DNA of 64,000 nucleotides from NCBI GenBank assembly GCA_910583765.1, contig CAJTYS010000004.1, positions 84,947 to 148,946 on the forward strand, read 5' to 3'. Positions within the stretch are counted from its first letter, which is position 1, and each line of letters begins with the position of its first letter. Below the pieces are notes generated by a model that was not told where the DNA came from, ran no database searches, and was given only the letters and a program-made list of their open reading frames with translations. The translations under genes and the position numbers were made by a program. The DNA is from an uncultured Eubacteriales bacterium. GTDB taxonomy: Bacteria > Bacillota > Clostridia > Peptostreptococcales > Anaerovoracaceae. Shown here piece after piece: positions 6,562 through 15,869 of this stretch.

Positions 6562-9474
6562 TTACTCCTGTTCCGCCTCTGACTCTTGTGCTGGCGGCGC
6601 TAACTGGTTCAGGTATTTCTGGAGTTCATCCAGGTATTCCCCGTATTTCGCCCAATCTCCATCTTTTTGAGCTTTTTCCGCGTTGTTGAACGCTTCCTGG
6701 GCTTTCTGGGCCAGTTCCGTCTGGCTCAGAGGTTTGTCGCTGCCTTGCTGATCACCTTCTGCCTGCTGCGCGTCGCCGCTTCCCGGGCTTTCCTTGGCAC
6801 TGCCTTCACCGAACAGGGAGTTCAGCGCTTCTGCCAGGGTCGGTTCATAAGCGATCTGTTCATCATAAGCCACGATGACTCTCTTGACCTCTGGGATACT
6901 GGAATTCTTTGCTTCCAGATAGATCGGTTCCACATAGACCAGGGAATCCTCAATTGGGATCACGAACATGTTTCCTCGATTATACTTGGAGCCTGCTGAA
7001 TCCCACAAGGAAAACTCTTTGGAGATCTCCGTGTTCTGGTCGATCTGCGCCTCAATCTGTGTCGGACCGTAGATGATCCGGCTCTTTGGCATCTGATAGA
7101 GCACTAGCTGCCCGTAATTATCCCCGTCATTTCTTGCCACCAAAAGTCCTGTCATGTTCATCTTGCCTTTTGGCGTGTAAGGAACCGAATTCACGAATTC
7201 CGCGCTCTGCTCTCCCGGCAGTTTCATGATATAGTAGTTCGGGGTCATCGGCGTTTCCTCAGTGCCGTAAATTTCATTGGCAATGTCCCACATATCCTCT
7301 TTCTGGTAGAAGACTTTCACATCCGTCATGTGGTATTTTTTGTAAACATTGGCCTGAATGTTGAACAGCACATTCGGATAACGGATATGCGCCTGAAGAG
7401 ATTCCGGCATCTCTTCAAAATCCTTGAAGAGTTTTGGATAAATCTCTTTATAGGTGTTAGCGATCGGGTCTTTATCATCCACCAAATAATAGTTGGTCGT
7501 GCCGTTGTAAGCATCAATCACCACTTTGACAGAATTTCGGATATAATTGGTCCCGCTAGTAGAGTCAAAAGGCTCGGAATACGGATACCTGGTGCTGGTG
7601 GTGTACGCATCCAGCATCCAATAGAGCTTTCCGTCCGCGGTCACAATGTATGGATCGCTGTCATATTCCAGATATGGCATGATCTCCCTGACACGCTGTT
7701 CGATATTCCGATTGATGACAATTTTGGAGTTGCTTGTGATGTTGCTGGAAACCAGCAGCTTCAGGCTGCGCTCCCGTATGGAGAACATGGTCTTGTTCAA
7801 TAGATTCAGTTTGATGCCCGCCGTGCCCTCATAGGTGGAATACTTGTTATTGTTTCCCTCTGGGTAGTCGAACTCTTCTTCATTGGTGTTCAGTAATACG
7901 TAGTTATCCGTCTTTTCCCCAAAGTAAATCTCCGGCCTTGTGATCTGGACTTCCTCCACGTCAGATACCGGTGGTATGCTGTCGATGAGCATGTCCGGCT
8001 GCCCGCTGGCCGTTACTTTGTCTACTCTGGACAAAGTGATGCCGTAACCATGGGTGTATTTCAGATGCTTGTTGAGCCAGGCTTCACTGATCTTTTCTTC
8101 GTCAATCTCCCTAGCGGATTGGAAGGTCTGGGTATACTCGCCATTGACCATGTAACGATCCACATCCACGTCATTGAACGTATAATAAGATCGGATGCTC
8201 TGGGTCTGATTGTAGAACTTTTCAGCCGGCTCATAGTCATTAATCCTGATATTGGAAATCGTTTCCACGTTATTGCTGATATCCTCACTGGTCAAATCAT
8301 TGCTGGCCGCGAACGGCTTGATGGTCACATCGTTCAAATCATAAGCATGCTGCGTGTATTCGATGTTGTGCTCCAAATATTTGCTTTCTTTGTTAATTTC
8401 ATCTGGAGATACCACAAAATTCTGAATCAGCATGCCCGCACCTGTTCCAACCAATCCAACTGCGATCATCAGCACTGGCACGGTTACTACCATCTTGAAC
8501 TTTCTTTTCACCACTCCCGCGCCAAAGGCAATGGCCGCGACTACAGACAGCGCCATGATGATGCGATAAGTCCACAAAGTGATCATGACATCCCGAAATC
8601 CCGGGCCATAAACGGAACCCGTGTGCCCATAAAGCAAATCAAACTGCTTCAGCAGGAAGTTCACGCCTACCATGAGGAAGAACAACACGCCTACGATGAT
8701 CAGCTGTTTTTCCGCGATGCTCACCAGCTGCATGAAGTTTTTGTCATCAAATTGTTTTTTCTTTTTCGGCGCAGTGTGGATCGGCCGTTTTCGTCCGGTA
8801 AAAGCCTCTCCAAATTTGCCGAAGAGATCGCTCACATTGTCAAATCCTGCTTTTCCTCTCTGGCCCGCTTCTCCAGCGAATGAGCCGTCAAAACGCTCTT
8901 CTTCCGCTGGTTCTTCTTTTTCTTCAAACATCTGCGGCGTGCGCATGGATAGCAGCACCGTATAGTACAGCAGCGTTAAGATGGCAAAGGCAATGATCAC
9001 GCCAATGAGGATCTGATTGATCGCCTTGATGAACGCCAGCTTGAACACATAGAAGGAAACATCCAAATGGAACAGCGGATCCGCTATGTCAAAGTCCGTG
9101 CTGTTGGTGAATTTCAAAATTTCAAACCACAGCTGCGTCACAGACACGAACGTCACCAGCGCAGCAAACACAATGGCCATGCCCCATGAAATCAGATTCA
9201 GCCTTTTGTGGTTGGTCTGCTCTGTGGAAACGACCTTCTTAAAATATCCTTTTTTCAGGAATTTCAGGTAAATATACGCAAGCAGCGTAATCACGACAAA
9301 CGTCGGTATTCCGATTTCCAGCTGGGTCACCAACTTTTTCAGGAATACGCTCACGTAACCTAACTCTTTGAACCATAGAAAATCAGTGATAAAACCGATC
9401 AGGCTCAAAAACAATGCGATCAGGAGCAAAATGATTATAATCAATCCTTTTATGCCCAGCTTTTTCTTTTTCAA
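6562..9474 (-). CDS. UPF0182 family large membrane protein
   Basis: A 970-residue integral membrane protein of the UPF0182 (COG1615) family, whose function is unknown. The N-terminal third has about seven hydrophobic segments, the first at residues 8-32, with a charged cytoplasmic loop near 180-245. A large hydrophilic domain (about 370-880), presumably extracytoplasmic, carries the family's characteristic stretches such as the PGEQSAEFVNSVPYTP region. The tail (about 890-970) is acidic and Gln/Ala-rich, ending in a helical, coiled-coil-like segment. It follows the zinc-ribbon membrane protein by 47 bases and probably shares its transcript. The start is a leading Met-Lys4 with a GGAGG site upstream. 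Confidence 0.9.
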   Translation of the reverse strand: MKKKKLGIKGLIIIILLLIALFLSLIGFITDFLWFKELGYVSVFLKKLVTQLEIGIPTFVVITLLAYIYLKFLKKGYFKKVVSTEQTNHKRLNLISWGMAIVFAALVTFVSVTQLWFEILKFTNSTDFDIADPLFHLDVSFYVFKLAFIKAINQILIGVIIAFAILTLLYYTVLLSMRTPQMFEEKEEPAEEERFDGSFAGEAGQRGKAGFDNVSDLFGKFGEAFTGRKRPIHTAPKKKKQFDDKNFMQLVSIAEKQLIIVGVLFFLMVGVNFLLKQFDLLYGHTGSVYGPGFRDVMITLWTYRIIMALSVVAAIAFGAGVVKRKFKMVVTVPVLMIAVGLVGTGAGMLIQNFVVSPDEINKESKYLEHNIEYTQHAYDLNDVTIKPFAASNDLTSEDISNNVETISNIRINDYEPAEKFYNQTQSIRSYYTFNDVDVDRYMVNGEYTQTFQSAREIDEEKISEAWLNKHLKYTHGYGITLSRVDKVTASGQPDMLIDSIPPVSDVEEVQITRPEIYFGEKTDNYVLLNTNEEEFDYPEGNNNKYSTYEGTAGIKLNLLNKTMFSIRERSLKLLVSSNITSNSKIVINRNIEQRVREIMPYLEYDSDPYIVTADGKLYWMLDAYTTSTRYPYSEPFDSTSGTNYIRNSVKVVIDAYNGTTNYYLVDDKDPIANTYKEIYPKLFKDFEEMPESLQAHIRYPNVLFNIQANVYKKYHMTDVKVFYQKEDMWDIANEIYGTEETPMTPNYYIMKLPGEQSAEFVNSVPYTPKGKMNMTGLLVARNDGDNYGQLVLYQMPKSRIIYGPTQIEAQIDQNTEISKEFSLWDSAGSKYNRGNMFVIPIEDSLVYVEPIYLEAKNSSIPEVKRVIVAYDEQIAYEPTLAEALNSLFGEGSAKESPGSGDAQQAEGDQQGSDKPLSQTELAQKAQEAFNNAEKAQKDGDWAKYGEYLDELQKYLNQLAPPAQESEAEQE

Positions 9475-9521
9475 AATTGTTCCTCCCTTAATTAATAACT
9501 CATCTCTCTAACGTACATTGC

Positions 9522-12383
9522 CTACAGTTCATAACTAGCTGTAAGCTTCATCATTTCCCCTTCTGGCGTCATCTCATAAATCTTCTTTGTCTGCGTGCCG
9601 CCTATTTTTTCAGACACCCATACGAAATAGGACGGGCCCGCTTGCCTGATTTCACCGATTTGCAGCAGTTTCATAGAGTCTTTGCCGTCTTTTTTTCCGG
9701 AATCTTTCAGTTCCTTGTACAGCTCTGATCCCTTTTGGACCAAGTTCATGACGCTTTTGTCACCATAATTGAGCAGATTCATCCGCTGTGAATCATAAGC
9801 GATCACTGCTCCTACGATAGCTTGATCATAATATACCTGCTTGTCTGACGCGTCTTTGTACCAAGTCACATCGGAAAGCTCCTGGGTCAGATTGATATCT
9901 GTGTTTTCGTATTCTTTTTGCGGATCAAACTTCAAGTCCCCGTTATATTCCACGCGGGCGATGTTTCCATCTTTATTCTTGCCCATTTCCGCTTCGATCA
10001 GTTCCGTCTTATCCTGAATTGTTTCAGTACGGATGTCTTCTTCTGCCGCTAATACTCGGTATTCCACGTCATCGCCCGTGACCATTTGGATCACTTTATT
10101 GAGCTGACTGTCAATGAATTTAGCGGCTTCACTGTTCGGTGCCGCGACTTTGATCACGACGCCCGCAATTTCCAGTGCAAGAAGTATGATTAAGATTACC
10201 AGACAGATCTTTAATACGATCCTGCCTTTTCCTCCTGTTTCTTCTTCCTCTTCATCGTCATCCTCATCGTCTTCTGCTTCTTCCTGCTGCTTTACAGCCT
10301 CATGTTCCGCAGTGTCTGAGGATGCAGAGCCTTTCCTCTTTCTTCTCTTGGCGGATTGTTCGTCTTCCTCCTCCGGTTCTTCCTCTTGCTGAACTGGCTC
10401 CGAAGTCTCCGGTTCTTCCGGCTTTAAGACTGGAGTTTCCGCCGCTGGCTCCGGCTGGGCTGGCTCTTGAACCAGCTGCTCTTCCTGGGCTGACGGTTCA
10501 TCAAGCTCCGCAAGCTCAAGAGGCTCTGGTTCTTTGTCGTCTTCTGCCAGTAAATCTTCCAATGAAAGAAGGTCTTCCGCGGATTGATCTCCATCCGCGC
10601 TTCCAGGTTGCGGCGCGTCTTTTTCAATCGCAGATAATTCTTCAAATATGTCAACGGATTGCTCGGATGCTTCCTGAGCCGGTTCCTCTTTTGGCGCTTC
10701 TTTCTCTGCTTCGTCTAAATGACCCAGAAAATCAGGCAGTTCGATAGGCTCTGGCTCTTCTTTTGCTTTTGCCGCTGCTTCCGCGGCAGCGAAGGCCCTG
10801 TCTCGTTCCACCATTTCAGTGGCAGTCGCCATTCCCGCCAAAATTTCCGCTTTGTTCACAGCCTTTGTTTTTACTGGAGTTTCTTCCGGCATCTGCTCCT
10901 GCTGCTGTTTTTCCTGCTCTGCCTTCTGCATGTCAGCAAGGGCCTTTGCCCTGGCTTCTTCCGCCTCTTTTTTCGCAGCCTCTGCTTGGAGCATCGCAGC
11001 TTCTGCTTCCTGCCTGGCAATCTCCGCTTGAATCTTAGCTGCCTGCTCTTCCAGTTTAGCTTCTGTTTCTGCTTTGATCCGCTGTTCTTCCGCTTCCATG
11101 TTCTTCATGGCGGTCATCGCGTCTTTTCGCGCCGCCATTCTTGCTTGCTCTCTTTCAGCGGCTTCCTGTGCGGCTTTGGCGTCTGCCGCCCGTTTTGCGT
11201 CTTCTTCCAGTCTGAGACGGGCTGCTTCCTCGGCTTCTTTCGCCGCTTTTTCTGCGGCCGCGGCTTCAGCCTCTTTCCTGGCTCGCTCTTCTGCTTCCTG
11301 CCTTGCTTTTTCTTCGGCTTCTTGCTTCGCTCTTTCTTCGGCCTCTTGTCTTGCCTTCTCTTCCGCTTCTTGCTTCGCTCTTTCCTCAGCCTCTTGTCTC
11401 GCTTTTTCTTCCGCTTCTTTTCTTGCCCTGGCTTTTTCCTCTTCTACCAGTCTGGCGGATTCTTCTTTGGCCCGCTTTTCTGCTTCAGCGGCTTCGATGC
11501 GTTCTAACACATCGGTCTCAATGGGTTTTGGTTCATAGCCTTTGACCACACCTTCTGAGGCAAAGAGAGCCTCCATTGGATCGTCCGGTTTCCTGGTGGC
11601 GAACTTTTCTTCTGAAGCCATGGTCGCAGTGTCCATTTCTTCAGAAAGCATGTTTCCTGATTTGATTTTTTCATATTCTTGATCCAGCAGTTTCTGAAAT
11701 TCTTCGTTCTTTTTATGGAACGTAAAGAATTTATCCATCTCTTCTGACTGTTTTCTTGCTTCATCTGTTTTGTTGTCCAGATCACCAAAAAGACGCTCTT
11801 CCAAGCCTGACAGCGGCTCCTGCGCAGGCTCCGTCTTTTTCTCCGGAGCGGCTGCCGGCTTTGTTTCCAGTGTCTGAGTAGGCGTCTGTGATTGCTCTGT
11901 TCTGGCCGCGAATCCAATCGGCTCCGTTTTTTCCGGAGCTGCTGGCTCTGGTTTTACGACCGGTGTTTCCAGAACCGGCTCCGGAGCTGGCGCTACCGGC
12001 TTTGCTGGCACAGGTTCTGGTTCTTCCACTGGCATGGACCAGTTAAAGTCAATATCTTCTGTTTTTTCCACTTCCATGCCTGGGAAGGTATGTATGTTCC
12101 AATCAAACTCTTCTACAGGCGAAGTTTTCTTTTCCGTTTCTTTCTGCTCCGAGTTTTCTTCAATGCCTAACGCCAGGTCGATTTTGCTAAAGTCAAAAGG
12201 TTCAAAAAGTGAATTTGAGCCGCCTAAAGCACTCTCGCCCTGGTTTTCGCCTGCCGCTATGGTTTCTGCGCCCGCTCCTTCTGATGAAACGTTCGCGTCA
12301 TTTTCTACAATTGTCTTTGCGCCACAGGAACTGCAAAATTTGTCTCCCTCTTCCAGCTTGTGTCCACAGTTTCTACAATACAT
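9522..12383 (-). CDS. Zinc-ribbon membrane protein with very long Glu/Ala/Lys coiled coil
   Basis: A 953-residue protein of unknown function. Residues 3-22 form a zinc ribbon (CRNC and CSSC). A Pro/Glu-rich linker (about 60-200) is followed by a highly charged helical region (about 280-520) made of Glu-Ala-Lys-Arg repeats, then an acidic segment, one membrane helix (about 738-765) and a C-terminal extracytoplasmic domain of about 180 residues. The layout, a cytoplasmic zinc ribbon plus a single-span anchor plus an outer domain, resembles clostridial zinc-ribbon membrane proteins. A 48-bp repeat in the coding sequence encodes part of the coil. The upstream gene also encodes a membrane-anchored coiled coil, suggesting joint envelope function. 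Confidence 0.75.
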   Translation of the reverse strand: MYCRNCGHKLEEGDKFCSSCGAKTIVENDANVSSEGAGAETIAAGENQGESALGGSNSLFEPFDFSKIDLALGIEENSEQKETEKKTSPVEEFDWNIHTFPGMEVEKTEDIDFNWSMPVEEPEPVPAKPVAPAPEPVLETPVVKPEPAAPEKTEPIGFAARTEQSQTPTQTLETKPAAAPEKKTEPAQEPLSGLEERLFGDLDNKTDEARKQSEEMDKFFTFHKKNEEFQKLLDQEYEKIKSGNMLSEEMDTATMASEEKFATRKPDDPMEALFASEGVVKGYEPKPIETDVLERIEAAEAEKRAKEESARLVEEEKARARKEAEEKARQEAEERAKQEAEEKARQEAEERAKQEAEEKARQEAEERARKEAEAAAAEKAAKEAEEAARLRLEEDAKRAADAKAAQEAAEREQARMAARKDAMTAMKNMEAEEQRIKAETEAKLEEQAAKIQAEIARQEAEAAMLQAEAAKKEAEEARAKALADMQKAEQEKQQQEQMPEETPVKTKAVNKAEILAGMATATEMVERDRAFAAAEAAAKAKEEPEPIELPDFLGHLDEAEKEAPKEEPAQEASEQSVDIFEELSAIEKDAPQPGSADGDQSAEDLLSLEDLLAEDDKEPEPLELAELDEPSAQEEQLVQEPAQPEPAAETPVLKPEEPETSEPVQQEEEPEEEDEQSAKRRKRKGSASSDTAEHEAVKQQEEAEDDEDDDEEEEETGGKGRIVLKICLVILIILLALEIAGVVIKVAAPNSEAAKFIDSQLNKVIQMVTGDDVEYRVLAAEEDIRTETIQDKTELIEAEMGKNKDGNIARVEYNGDLKFDPQKEYENTDINLTQELSDVTWYKDASDKQVYYDQAIVGAVIAYDSQRMNLLNYGDKSVMNLVQKGSELYKELKDSGKKDGKDSMKLLQIGEIRQAGPSYFVWVSEKIGGTQTKKIYEMTPEGEMMKLTASYEL
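11281..11426 (-). repeat. Coding minisatellite inside the coiled-coil gene
   Basis: About three copies of a 48-bp pattern (two 8-residue blocks of the type KARQEAEE and RAKQEAEE) lie in tandem, with only synonymous or conservative differences. The period is a multiple of three, so copy-number change would keep the frame and lengthen or shorten the coil. Confidence 0.7.
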
Positions 12384-12401
12384 AAGCTCCTCCTCTGCGA
12401 A

Positions 12402-13085
12402 TTACTCCTTGATCAGCAATTCAAGTTCCTCTTCAGTGTAAATTTTCCCGCTTTTTCCAACATTATATCCAGATGGGCCAGGCTGTTCTCCTGCCTGATC
12501 CGAATCCATAAGCTTTTCATCATCGGCACTTTGGCCTTGTTTTTCCTGTTCCTGTTCTTCTTGCTCCGCCAACTCCACAAGCTGTGACCATACATGGCTT
12601 TCCAGCTCATCCATCTTAGCGTTCGCACTGTCCAGATCTGTTCTCTGGGGTTCTTCTAAGACGCCTTTTTCTGCTGTGGCCACTTCCTGGAGGCTCTGGG
12701 TTATTTCAGCGTCTAATCGCTCTAGCTCCAGCAGTTCTTCCTCAAATAAATCTGCTTGCTGCGTCTCTGCTTCAGATGTCTGTTCTATGTTTTCACTCGA
12801 AGATTCTCCATGTGTGGAGACGTTTTCTTCTAACGTCTGTTCTGCCCATTCCGCAGCCTCACGTTCCGGCGCTTGACAATCGCCTGCCCGCTGGCTGCTC
12901 TCCGCGGCTTCTCCGATCTTGCGATTCAGAATTTCCAGTTCCTGCTGTAAGGTCTGAATCTGCTGCTCCATGTTTTTCATGATTTTGAGATGTGTGGTGC
13001 TCTGTCTCTGCCAAAGGATCAAGCCAACAAGCAGCATTACTGCCAAGGCTGCCAGTATCGCGATCGCAATTATTGTTGTTGTCAT
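12402..13085 (-). CDS. Membrane-anchored coiled-coil protein, unknown function
   Basis: A 227-residue protein with a hydrophobic N-terminus (about residues 3-26) acting as a single membrane anchor, followed by a coiled-coil stretch rich in Gln, Leu and Glu (about 30-65) and a long acidic, Glu/Gln-rich tail. I do not recognise a named family. It begins the transcript that continues into the zinc-ribbon protein 18 bases downstream and likely the UPF0182 gene. A good sigma-A promoter lies about 85 bases upstream. The low-complexity tail makes homology-based assignment unreliable; a structural or scaffolding role at the membrane is only an inference. Confidence 0.65.
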   Translation of the reverse strand: MTTTIIAIAILAALAVMLLVGLILWQRQSTTHLKIMKNMEQQIQTLQQELEILNRKIGEAAESSQRAGDCQAPEREAAEWAEQTLEENVSTHGESSSENIEQTSEAETQQADLFEEELLELERLDAEITQSLQEVATAEKGVLEEPQRTDLDSANAKMDELESHVWSQLVELAEQEEQEQEKQGQSADDEKLMDSDQAGEQPGPSGYNVGKSGKIYTEEELELLIKE

Positions 13086-13170
13086 TATTATGCTCTGTTC
13101 TCCCGATTTCGTATAAAATTTTCTCTCTTTTTCGTCTCAGCGTACGGAATTCGAGATTATAACTTTTAAT

Positions 13171-13199
13171 ATTATACTACAAATTTTCAGCAATGGCAA
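13171..13199 (-). promoter_or_regulatory. Sigma-A promoter for the envelope-protein operon
   Basis: TTGCCA (13199-13194), a 17-base spacer and TATAAT (13176-13171) on the minus strand. It lies about 85 bases upstream of the coiled-coil gene. Confidence 0.65.
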
Positions 13200-13293
13200 A
13201 CAGAACCTAACTAAAAATTACAAAAATTAACTGTTTTCAGGTATCTGCTGCTCAAAACCCACGGGATTCATAGTGAAAAACAGTTTTTTAAGC

Positions 13294-13322
13294 AAAAAGA
13301 GCGGGGTTCCTGCCCTGCTCTT
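13294..13322 (-). terminator. Intrinsic terminator after the Asn/Gln-rich peptide gene
   Basis: On the minus strand AAGAGC-A-GGG pairs with CCC-C-GCTCTT around a six-base loop (one mismatch), followed by a T-rich run. It ends the short peptide transcript, separating it from the operon downstream. Confidence 0.7.
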
Positions 13323-13336
13323 CTCGCCCAACTGCT

Positions 13337-13456
13337 TTAGTTTTCCTGGTTGTTGTTCTCGTTGTTGAAGCGATTGTTCTGGTTGTTCTTTTCGCTTCTG
13401 TTCTGGTTGTTGTTCTGGTTCTGGTTGTTTTGGTTCTTTTGACTATTCTTTTTCAT
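13337..13456 (-). CDS. 39-residue Asn/Gln-rich peptide
   Basis: A very short protein in which about two thirds of the residues are Asn or Gln, with scattered Lys, Arg and Ser and no hydrophobic segment. The ATG at 13456 follows a GAGGGGGGA ribosome binding site, and a terminator follows the stop closely, so it looks like a real monocistronic gene. Upstream codons in the same frame have no supporting start. I do not recognise the family; similar low-complexity Asn/Gln peptides occur in clostridial genomes, and a spore-associated role is possible but not shown. The composition suggests an intrinsically disordered product. Confidence 0.6.
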   Translation of the reverse strand: MKKNSQKNQNNQNQNNNQNRSEKNNQNNRFNNENNNQEN

Positions 13457-13613
13457 TTCTAATCCCCCCTCGTTTTCTATTATGCTCCGTTTTTCCGATT
13501 CTATCACAGATAATTTTAGGATTTTGTCTTTTTCGCGAAACCGCTTTTTTCGGAAAAAAGATTTTTGCTTAGGGGAAAGAAACATGCCGTGTCAAGCCGC
13601 AGGCCGGCCATTC

Positions 13614-14837
13614 TTATTTACTTTCTTTATTTGCCAAATAATGCTTGAACTTTTTGAACTGATTCACATCTCTCAGCTTTAAGTACAGCCACCTTTTGAA
13701 GCCCAGATCCTTTTCATAGTACAAGGAATGGCAGTATTTTTTCTGTCGTACCAGTTCCTTGACCTTCTTGACTTTTTCCTTGTCCTTCACATACTGGTAC
13801 ACCACGCCCAACGGCACCACATGCCAGAAGAACGGTTCTTTCACCATTTTGAATTCCATTGGCGTATGATAAATGTAGTCTTCCACGATATAGCGGGCCA
13901 CGTTGTTGCCGCCTCCTGTGATCCGGTAGTGGCTCCGGCCCTGACGAATGTTGATTTCAAAAACCTTGAAGGTATTGTCTCTGGTGTCGTATTTCAGGTC
14001 ACAGTCCGCCCAGCCTTCGTAGCCAATGTCCTCCAGCAGATATTTAATCTTATTCATGACCTCTTCATGACATTCCACAATGGTCGCCGCGTTGCTGCCG
14101 ATCCCCTTTGGCGTGTGTTCTTCCAGCAGCACGTTTCCCATGTTCATCAGTTTCACCTTGTGGTCGCTGCCCGTGTAAACGTGCAGGTCATAAGTCTGGG
14201 CATCGTCTCCCGGCACTCTGTCCTGGATGATCATGTGGTCATCGTAGCCATTGTCGTAAATATCCTTCAGCGCCTGTTTCAAATCTTTCATGTTGTCCAG
14301 GAAATAAACCTTGTGCTGCCCCACGAAAGCATGCTTGTTGTAGCTGACGCTGCAGGATGGCTTTAAGACAATGGGGAAGTCAAAGGGCAATTCAAAATCA
14401 TATCCCATTTCCGGCGTGTAAATAAAGGTCTTCGCGTAATCCAGTCCGTATTTTGCGCACAAACCGTAGAAGGTTTCCTTTAGTACGATGTTGTCCATTA
14501 CATCCTTGTCCGCATATGGCAGGACGAACATGTCTTTCAGCGCTTCTTTGTTTTCCACGATCAGGCGCACATAATGATCCGCGCACCCGATGAGCAGCAG
14601 CTTTCTCTTTTCATGGAATTTGGCGTAGATTTCTTTCATGGTTTTGAGGAACACCTCAGTCTCGTCCAAATCTTTCACTACCCGTATGTGGACGATCTTG
14701 GAATCTTTCAGCGGGCCGCTATCGTTTCTGGCGACCACCAGAGATTTTATGTGATAAGCTTCGTGAAATGCCCGTGCCATGCTGTAAACATTGATGTCGC
14801 TGGCAAGCAGCACTGGCAGAAAATTTACTCGTTCCAT
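13614..14837 (-). CDS. ATP-grasp carboxylate-amine ligase
   Basis: A 407-residue cytoplasmic enzyme with the ATP-grasp layout: an N-terminal Rossmann-like part (about 1-115), then the central nucleotide-binding part with FPIVLKPS (about 153-160) and the IIQDRVPGDD strand-loop, and a late FEINIRQGRSHYR motif (about 290-302) that holds the magnesium-binding Glu/Asn pair. Such enzymes join a carboxylate to an amine through an acyl phosphate; D-aspartate ligase-type enzymes of peptidoglycan synthesis have this size and look. The substrate is not determined. The ATG has an AAGGAG site. It is monocistronic, diverging from the GNAT gene. Confidence 0.82.
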   Translation of the reverse strand: MERVNFLPVLLASDINVYSMARAFHEAYHIKSLVVARNDSGPLKDSKIVHIRVVKDLDETEVFLKTMKEIYAKFHEKRKLLLIGCADHYVRLIVENKEALKDMFVLPYADKDVMDNIVLKETFYGLCAKYGLDYAKTFIYTPEMGYDFELPFDFPIVLKPSCSVSYNKHAFVGQHKVYFLDNMKDLKQALKDIYDNGYDDHMIIQDRVPGDDAQTYDLHVYTGSDHKVKLMNMGNVLLEEHTPKGIGSNAATIVECHEEVMNKIKYLLEDIGYEGWADCDLKYDTRDNTFKVFEINIRQGRSHYRITGGGNNVARYIVEDYIYHTPMEFKMVKEPFFWHVVPLGVVYQYVKDKEKVKKVKELVRQKKYCHSLYYEKDLGFKRWLYLKLRDVNQFKKFKHYLANKESK

Positions 14838-15012
14838 TTATCTTCTCCTTCTTACCTTATTATATTGGCGTTTTTTGTTTCCTCTTATTCAGGATTGGCA
14901 TACATTGGTATCTATCTACCACATTACCATGTATTTCCCCTTTTTTCAAGGAAAAGTCGATAATTTTCTATTGATAACCTGGATTTTTCTTCCAACTCCA
15001 TTTGTCAATTCT

Positions 15013-15040
15013 CTGGAAAAGCGGAAAAAATCTTTTCCAG
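15013..15040. repeat. Perfect inverted repeat in a 360-base intergenic region
   Basis: CTGGAAAAG (15013-15021) and CTTTTCCAG (15032-15040) form a 9-bp stem with a 10-base loop. It lies between the divergent ATP-grasp and GNAT genes, so it is more likely an operator or leader hairpin than a terminator. Apart from the GNAT promoter I see nothing else in 14838-15198. Confidence 0.5.
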
Positions 15041-15118
15041 CATGCTCATGTTTTTATGGGTCTATTCTATCATCCTCTCCTGGAAATGGCAAGCAGGGCA
15101 TATTTTTTACGCACCATC

Positions 15119-15146
15119 TTGATAAATCGCAAATACATGGTACAAT
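15119..15146 (+). promoter_or_regulatory. Sigma-A promoter for the GNAT gene
   Basis: TTGATA (15119-15124), a 16-base spacer and TACAAT (15141-15146), about 50 bases before the start codon. Confidence 0.5.
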
Positions 15147-15198
15147 AATCCATATGATAATTTCCGCAGGACCGCGGCGCAGATAAGGAGGACAGCAG

Positions 15199-15615
15199 AT
15201 GATCACTTATAAATCCGAAATTTCCACAGAATCTTACAATGCCATGCGGCTGGCTGTGGGCTGGAAACTGTTGGATTCGGCGCAGGCAGCGGCAGGGCTG
15301 GAAAACTCCGCTTATCTGACGGTGGCCTGGGATGATTGGCGGCCTGTGGGCATGGCCCGGGTGATCAGCGATGGCGGCTATATGACGCTGATCGCTGATG
15401 TGATGGTGCTGCCGCCTTACCAAGGTCAGGGGATCGGCACCCAGCTGCTGATCAATGTGAACCGCTGGCTGGATTCTCTGGGAAAAGGCGGGCGCATGAT
15501 CATGGTCAATCTCATGGCGACTCCTGGGAACGAAAGGTTTTACGAAAAATTCGGCTTCGTCACCCGACCCAATGATCACATGGGTGCGGGCATGGTGCGC
15601 TGGATCAATGGATGA
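15199..15615 (+). CDS. GNAT-family N-acetyltransferase
   Basis: A 138-residue single-domain acetyltransferase that would transfer an acetyl group from acetyl-CoA to an amine. The acetyl-CoA site is visible as DVMVLPPYQGQGIGTQLL (about 68-85), with the Q-x-x-G-I-G/A-type loop; the C-terminal NERFYEKFGF motif (about 112-121) is the usual motif B. Length fits the family. The ATG has a strong AAGGAGG site. The gene stands alone between a divergent ATP-grasp gene and a convergent putP, with a bidirectional terminator downstream. The acceptor substrate cannot be predicted. Confidence 0.9.
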   Translation: MITYKSEISTESYNAMRLAVGWKLLDSAQAAAGLENSAYLTVAWDDWRPVGMARVISDGGYMTLIADVMVLPPYQGQGIGTQLLINVNRWLDSLGKGGRMIMVNLMATPGNERFYEKFGFVTRPNDHMGAGMVRWING

Positions 15616-15718
15616 AAGGACTGCAGGCCCCATGCATTTTAATTGGGACGAATGCAGCATAATTTAAATTTTGGATCGCAGATTCTTTCTGTAGTCCAAA
15701 AAATGACAAAACAAAATA

Positions 15719-15784
15719 CCGGATGAAGAGCTGGCTGGAGTTTCAGTTTCCTGACTCCAGCTTTTCTTTTGCCCAGTCATCCGG
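15719..15784. terminator. Bidirectional terminator between the GNAT gene and putP
   Basis: Nested inverted repeats: CCGGATGA (15719-15726) pairs with TCATCCGG (15777-15784), and inside it GCTGGAGT pairs with ACTCCAGC, followed by TTTTCTTTT on the plus strand. The minus side is also T-rich. This fits the convergent gene order. Confidence 0.75.
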
Positions 15785-15869
15785 CATCCCTATCGCCCGC
15801 TTTTTTCTGCTGACAATTGTTTCCTTATTAACAGTCCATTTTATCCCGATTGTTATGCTGTGCTCTGCC

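Noticed and set aside
10114..11507. Long plus-strand frames rich in Ser, Phe, Leu and Pro
   Set aside because: They are antisense to the Glu/Ala/Lys-rich coiled-coil gene; the biased codons produce open frames on the other strand.
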